The notes under the pieces are model-generated. The model had not been told where the DNA came from and did no database searches. It saw nothing but the letters and a program-made list of their open reading frames with translations. A stretch of 17,691 nucleotides of DNA from CAZKXU01 sp964556665 (GTDB lineage Bacteria; Bdellovibrionota_C; UBA2361; CAZKXU01). Made by a program: the position numbers and the translations under genes. Positions 14,666 to 17,691 of the stretch are shown in pieces. Each line of letters opens with the position of its first letter. The first letter of the stretch is position 1. The stretch spans positions 1 through 17,691 of the forward strand of contig CAZKXU010000075.1 in the NCBI GenBank assembly GCA_964556665.1, written 5' to 3'.

Positions 14666-14680
14666 GGAGTACTATTTTTA

Positions 14681-14754
14681 CTGGGACCGCGAGCTTCTAG
14701 CTCGCAACGTAGTGGCAGCTAATTCGTTTGCGGGCAAGATGCCCGCGGTCCCAG
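14681..14754. repeat. three-stem palindromic element, family R2 copy 2
   Basis: An outer stem (CTGGGACCGC at 14681-14690 with GCGGTCCCAG at 14745-14754) encloses two perfect 7-bp hairpins with three-base loops. They are GCGAGCT/AGCTCGC (14689-14705) and GCGGGCA/TGCCCGC (14730-14746). The layout matches 193-269 while paired bases differ together. It occupies the space between two convergent genes but lacks a T-tract on either side. Confidence 0.8.
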
Positions 14755-14775
14755 TTGGAAACAATTTATGTCGCG

Positions 14776-16659
14776 CTAGCCCCCAGCATACAGCTCCTCT
14801 ATCTGATCCTTATATCTTTTAACAACCTCCTTCCTCTTAACTTTAAGAGTTGGTGTTAAAAGTCCATTCTCGATGGTGAAATCCTCGTCTATGATAGTAA
14901 ACTTTTTAACAGTTTCAAAATTTGAGAGCTCTGTATTGTAGCGCTCCACCTCTGCCTTAATAAGCTCCTTAATTTCTTTATCTTTAGAGTATGGCTGAGT
15001 AGCGTTAAGTTGTTTGCCTTTGAGCCATTCGGTAACTGCTTGAATGTCTAGAGTAATTAGCGCTACGCAGTAAGGCATAGCATCTCCATATAGTACTACC
15101 TGCGATATAAATAAGGAGTTTTTAAAAATTCCCTCTACACGTTGAGGGGCGATCTTTTTACCTCCGGCACTGACAATCAGATCTTTTTTGCGATCTGTAA
15201 TAAAGAGATAGCCATCTGCATCTATATGTCCGATATCTCCGGTATGAAACCAACCGTCACTATCCCATGACTCCGCTGTTGCAGCTGGTCGGTTATAATA
15301 TCCCTTTGTAATATTTGGCCCTTTAAACAGAATCTCACCATCTTTAGGTTCTATCTTGATAATCACACCTTCAAGGCAAGGGCCTACCGATCCTATTTTT
15401 CTTTTACTCAGAGTATTTACATTTGTTGCTACGCAGGTTTCAGTAAGGCCGTATCCTTCAAGAATCGGCATGCCTAATGCGTCAAAAAATTCATTTACAT
15501 ATATCGGTAGCTTTGCACCACCAGAAATTGCATGTGTAAACGAACCTCCAAAAACCTTATTTTTTAACTTCGATCTTATAGCTGCAGTACCTAAGTATAT
15601 AACCTGATCTAGTATACTAGGAGACTTTCCATCTTTCTTAGAACGAAATACTTTAAGAGCTGAGGAGAGGCAGGTCTTAAGCAGTAATCCAGAGATAGAT
15701 TTTTGTTGAGCTGAAGTCTGAATGCCTGACATTATCTTTTCTAGTACACGTGGAACTGTAGGTACGACTTCTGATCCCGAGGATTTTAGGTCAGCAAGAA
15801 TCGAAGGAATATCAGCTTTTGAGGAACGCGTGTCAGTGACTGCAGGAAAGCTGATTTTTGCTGGTGTAATAAATCCGATATAGGCGATAAGTCGTGCAAA
15901 TGAGTGCGCTAGTGGCAGGAAGAGAAAAAGGGATCCTTCAGGCGCAAAGGCACCACTCATGATTGCCTGATCAACATTGGCTAGATGATTAGCATGTGAT
16001 TGCATGACTCCTTTTGGCGGGCCTGTTGTGCCAGAGGTATATACTAATGAGGCAAGATTATCTGCATTGATTTGTGAAAGTAATTTGGTCAATGCGGAGT
16101 CAGATATTGGTTCGCTTCTTAAGACTTCAGCTAGTTGTACCACGTGTGAGTCATACTCCACCTTCTCAATTGCGATTATTTTCTTAAAATTTATACGTAC
16201 TTCGCAAGCAGCAATTCCCTCACGTTCAGGTATAGAAAACGGATGACTATATAGCTCAATTAGTTTCTGAACCTGCTCTTCGTTTTCAGCAAATACAATA
16301 TCTGCTCCAGAGTCATACAGTATATATCCGACATCATTTGTAGAGAGAGAGTGATAGATTGCTACTGAAGTAGCTCCAATCGCCATAGCCGCTAGATCAC
16401 ATTCACACCATTCAGGTCTGGTGTTACTCAAAATAGCGATCTTCTTACCAGCGCCACTTCCTAAAGAGAGGAGATAGGCAGCGATACGCTTAACTCTATC
16501 TGCGCTTGTCTGGTAATGAGTTGCAGCCCAAGTTCTTTGACTTTGATTCTTAGCAGCAAGTATAGATTGGCTATAAAGAACGCAGTTCGGCTCTTTCTTT
16601 GCGATTGCAAAAAAAGCTTCAGGAACACTTTGAAATGAGCTAGTTAGTTGAAAACTCAT
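14776..16659 (-). CDS. long-chain acyl-CoA synthetase (AMP-forming)
   Basis: This 627-residue member of the ANL superfamily is of the long FAA1-like (COG1022-like) type. The motifs are complete: the P-loop YTSGTTGPPKG (207-217), GYGLTET (402-408), FHTGDIG (471-477) and DRKKDLIVSAGGKKI (489-503, with the hinge and fatty-acid linker). It activates long-chain fatty acids with ATP and CoA through an acyl-adenylate, likely on the inner face of the membrane, feeding beta-oxidation or lipid synthesis. The start lies 11 bases after the stop of the cytochrome c gene with no clear SD, suggesting an operon with coupled translation. It could supply the thiolase at 4772-6022, though the two are far apart. 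Chain-length preference is unknown. Confidence 0.94.
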   Translation of the reverse strand: MSFQLTSSFQSVPEAFFAIAKKEPNCVLYSQSILAAKNQSQRTWAATHYQTSADRVKRIAAYLLSLGSGAGKKIAILSNTRPEWCECDLAAMAIGATSVAIYHSLSTNDVGYILYDSGADIVFAENEEQVQKLIELYSHPFSIPEREGIAACEVRINFKKIIAIEKVEYDSHVVQLAEVLRSEPISDSALTKLLSQINADNLASLVYTSGTTGPPKGVMQSHANHLANVDQAIMSGAFAPEGSLFLFLPLAHSFARLIAYIGFITPAKISFPAVTDTRSSKADIPSILADLKSSGSEVVPTVPRVLEKIMSGIQTSAQQKSISGLLLKTCLSSALKVFRSKKDGKSPSILDQVIYLGTAAIRSKLKNKVFGGSFTHAISGGAKLPIYVNEFFDALGMPILEGYGLTETCVATNVNTLSKRKIGSVGPCLEGVIIKIEPKDGEILFKGPNITKGYYNRPAATAESWDSDGWFHTGDIGHIDADGYLFITDRKKDLIVSAGGKKIAPQRVEGIFKNSLFISQVVLYGDAMPYCVALITLDIQAVTEWLKGKQLNATQPYSKDKEIKELIKAEVERYNTELSNFETVKKFTIIDEDFTIENGLLTPTLKVKRKEVVKRYKDQIEELYAGG

Positions 16660-16670
16660 CCGCTATAAAG

Positions 16671-17009
16671 TTATTTCTTAAGTGAACGTACATAGTCAAT
16701 CACACTCTGTGTATCGGCTTCTGATAGGCCTGGTTGCATCGGCATCATTGGGCTTAATCCAAGAGCAGCTCCTCCATTTTTAAGTAGCTCTTTAAATTTT
16801 GCATCATCAGTTACTTTTTTAAACTCTCCTTTCTGAAAATCTCGTGGTTTAGCATCTGCTGGGAAGGCTGCTGCAGCAGCTCCTTCCCCCTTGCCTGTGG
16901 CTCCGTGGCACATTGCACAACGTTGATCATAAACTGCTTTGCCTTGTGCTAAATCAGCAAATAAGTTGAATGGAATAGTAAGGAATAAAAAGAGAAAAAG
17001 TGTTTTCAT
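16671..17009 (-). CDS. periplasmic c-type cytochrome
   Basis: From the ATG at 17009 this is 112 residues, with a signal peptide (about 1-18) and one heme site C31-AM-C34-H35. Met residues in SPMMPMQPG (88, 89, 91) offer the sixth ligand, and a closing helix (DTQSVIDYVRSL) completes the class I fold. It carries electrons in the periplasm between respiratory complexes. A frame open to a TTG at 17021 would add four residues, but the GGAG there is better read as the SD for the ATG at 17009. It is followed at 11 bases by the acyl-CoA synthetase gene. The R3 repeat lies in its upstream region. Confidence 0.92.
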   Translation of the reverse strand: MKTLFLFLFLTIPFNLFADLAQGKAVYDQRCAMCHGATGKGEGAAAAAFPADAKPRDFQKGEFKKVTDDAKFKELLKNGGAALGLSPMMPMQPGLSEADTQSVIDYVRSLKK

Positions 17010-17060
17010 AATAATCTCCAATAATTAGGTGGCATTTACATAACTGCTCAAAGTGTGGGT

Positions 17061-17112
17061 AAAATCGTAGGGGCAGCCAGCGGCTGCCCCAGGGTGCGAG
17101 CCGCGCTCGCAC
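17061..17112 (-). repeat. R3 repeat, inverted copy with a second hairpin
   Basis: 17061-17094 equals the reverse complement of 4661-4694 over 34 bases, including the 9-bp stem GGGGCAGCC/GGCTGCCCC (17070-17090). It abuts a second perfect stem GTGCGAGC/GCTCGCAC (17094-17112), where copy 1 has a different 5-bp stem. On the minus strand it lies about 50 bases before the cytochrome c start, with stems followed by a T-run, so it could attenuate that transcript. Confidence 0.8.
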
Positions 17113-17205
17113 AGGCCCGGAGTTAAGAGTAATTACGCTTTACCATTCAATACTGAAAGATTTTAGAGCGATTAGCAAGCTTCTAATGCATTATATATGG
17201 CAAGT

Positions 17206-17228
17206 GACAAAATGACGCTTCGTTACTT
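17206..17228. repeat. relative of the last hairpin of the 3291-3505 cassette
   Basis: These 23 bases match 3469-3491 at about 21 positions (GACAAAAT-ACGCTTCGTTA core), but the right arm diverges afterwards, leaving a short stem. A TATAAT follows at 17239-17244 and may serve the gene at 17296. Confidence 0.6.
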
Positions 17229-17295
17229 CAGCGTTGAGTATAATAACACTTTTTTAACTATTATTTGTTGGATTTCAAGAGCAACTTAATATAGT

Positions 17296-17643
17296 ATGCT
17301 GCGCATGAGTCTAAAAATCGTCGAATCAATTAGAAGTAGAAGTAGGGAAGCTTGGTCTGAGTTGGCAAAAGAAAACTATACAGCTATAAGAATCTGGTGT
17401 CAGGAACATGGTGAACAGGCGTTGCTTGCAGGTATAGGATTTGGTGTTGTTTTGGTAGTAGCCTTTAAATTAGTTGTAACGATCCTTATTCTCCTAGGTC
17501 TAATTGGAGCCGCTATTTATCTTATTTCTTTATCACAGGCGGATCTAAATACAATCAAGCAAGCCAAGAATTTTTCTGTGGATGATATTGAAAACTCAGA
17601 TCAGTCGGATTCGGATAAGGATCATCCAACATCTGTGAACTAG
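17296..17643 (+). CDS. small single-span membrane protein of unknown function
   Basis: I do not recognise this 115-residue protein. The first part (1-42) is charged and probably helical. Residues about 43-76 are strongly hydrophobic (GIGFGVVLVVAFKLVVTILIL then GLIGAAIYLISL), long enough for one bent span or a short hairpin of two. The tail (77-115) is acidic, with Asp/Ser repeats, and looks disordered. There is no signal peptide. A second ATG at 17305 is an alternative start and neither has a clear SD. It diverges from the cytochrome c gene. It could be an inner-membrane accessory protein, but nothing in the sequence gives a role. Confidence 0.6.
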   Translation: MLRMSLKIVESIRSRSREAWSELAKENYTAIRIWCQEHGEQALLAGIGFGVVLVVAFKLVVTILILLGLIGAAIYLISLSQADLNTIKQAKNFSVDDIENSDQSDSDKDHPTSVN

Positions 17644-17691
17644 TGCTTCGCCAAATAAGTTTTTTCACGTATAGCGCGCAGCGTTGCCCCA

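Noticed and set aside
17660..17691. GC-rich edge that may begin another R3-like repeat (GCGTTGCCCCA)
   Set aside because: The window ends before any second arm, so neither a stem nor identity can be shown.

Overview
The window is a gene-dense bacterial chromosomal segment, AT-rich by eye. N-terminal signal peptides, a predicted outer-membrane barrel ending in Phe and a periplasmic c-type cytochrome point to a Gram-negative host. Fatty-acid, redox and tryptophan-type genes, degenerate signalling folds and many intergenic hairpins fit an environmental proteobacterium-like lineage (delta/Bdellovibrionota/SAR324-like is only a guess). I see no rRNA, tRNA, CRISPR array, integrase or transposase.

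Left arm (1-3205, all minus strand): a repeat-bearing gene-free stretch, a zinc-less medium-chain oxidoreductase, a protein with a receiver fold that has lost its phosphorylation residues, a 61-residue acidic small protein behind a near-perfect Shine-Dalgarno (SD), and thioredoxin with a very good sigma70-type promoter. A striking cassette of six consecutive hairpins (3291-3505) follows.

Centre (3718-11400): a protein homologous to the spore-photolyase/Rv2578c radical SAM family but lacking the Fe-S cysteine motif; a FadI/FadA-type thiolase; a large secreted all-beta protein of repeated modules with paired cysteines; a divergently encoded small outer-membrane barrel; and a zinc alcohol dehydrogenase of the YahK/CAD group behind an unusual pair of interleaved inverted repeats.

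Right arm (11427-17643): a cyclase/kynurenine-formamidase-like gene and a kynureninase-like PLP gene diverge from a very short gap, suggesting one catabolic unit. Then come the tRNA methyltransferase TrmL, a ferredoxin/flavodoxin-NADP reductase, a probable cytochrome c - long-chain acyl-CoA synthetase operon, and a small single-span membrane protein.

Functionally, the acyl-CoA synthetase and thiolase can serve fatty-acid beta-oxidation, and Fpr, thioredoxin and cytochrome c serve redox. The most unusual content is (i) two enzyme or signalling folds stripped of their catalytic residues and (ii) at least four families of intergenic palindromic repeats, some with compensatory changes between copies, which indicates selection for or propagation of structure rather than sequence.
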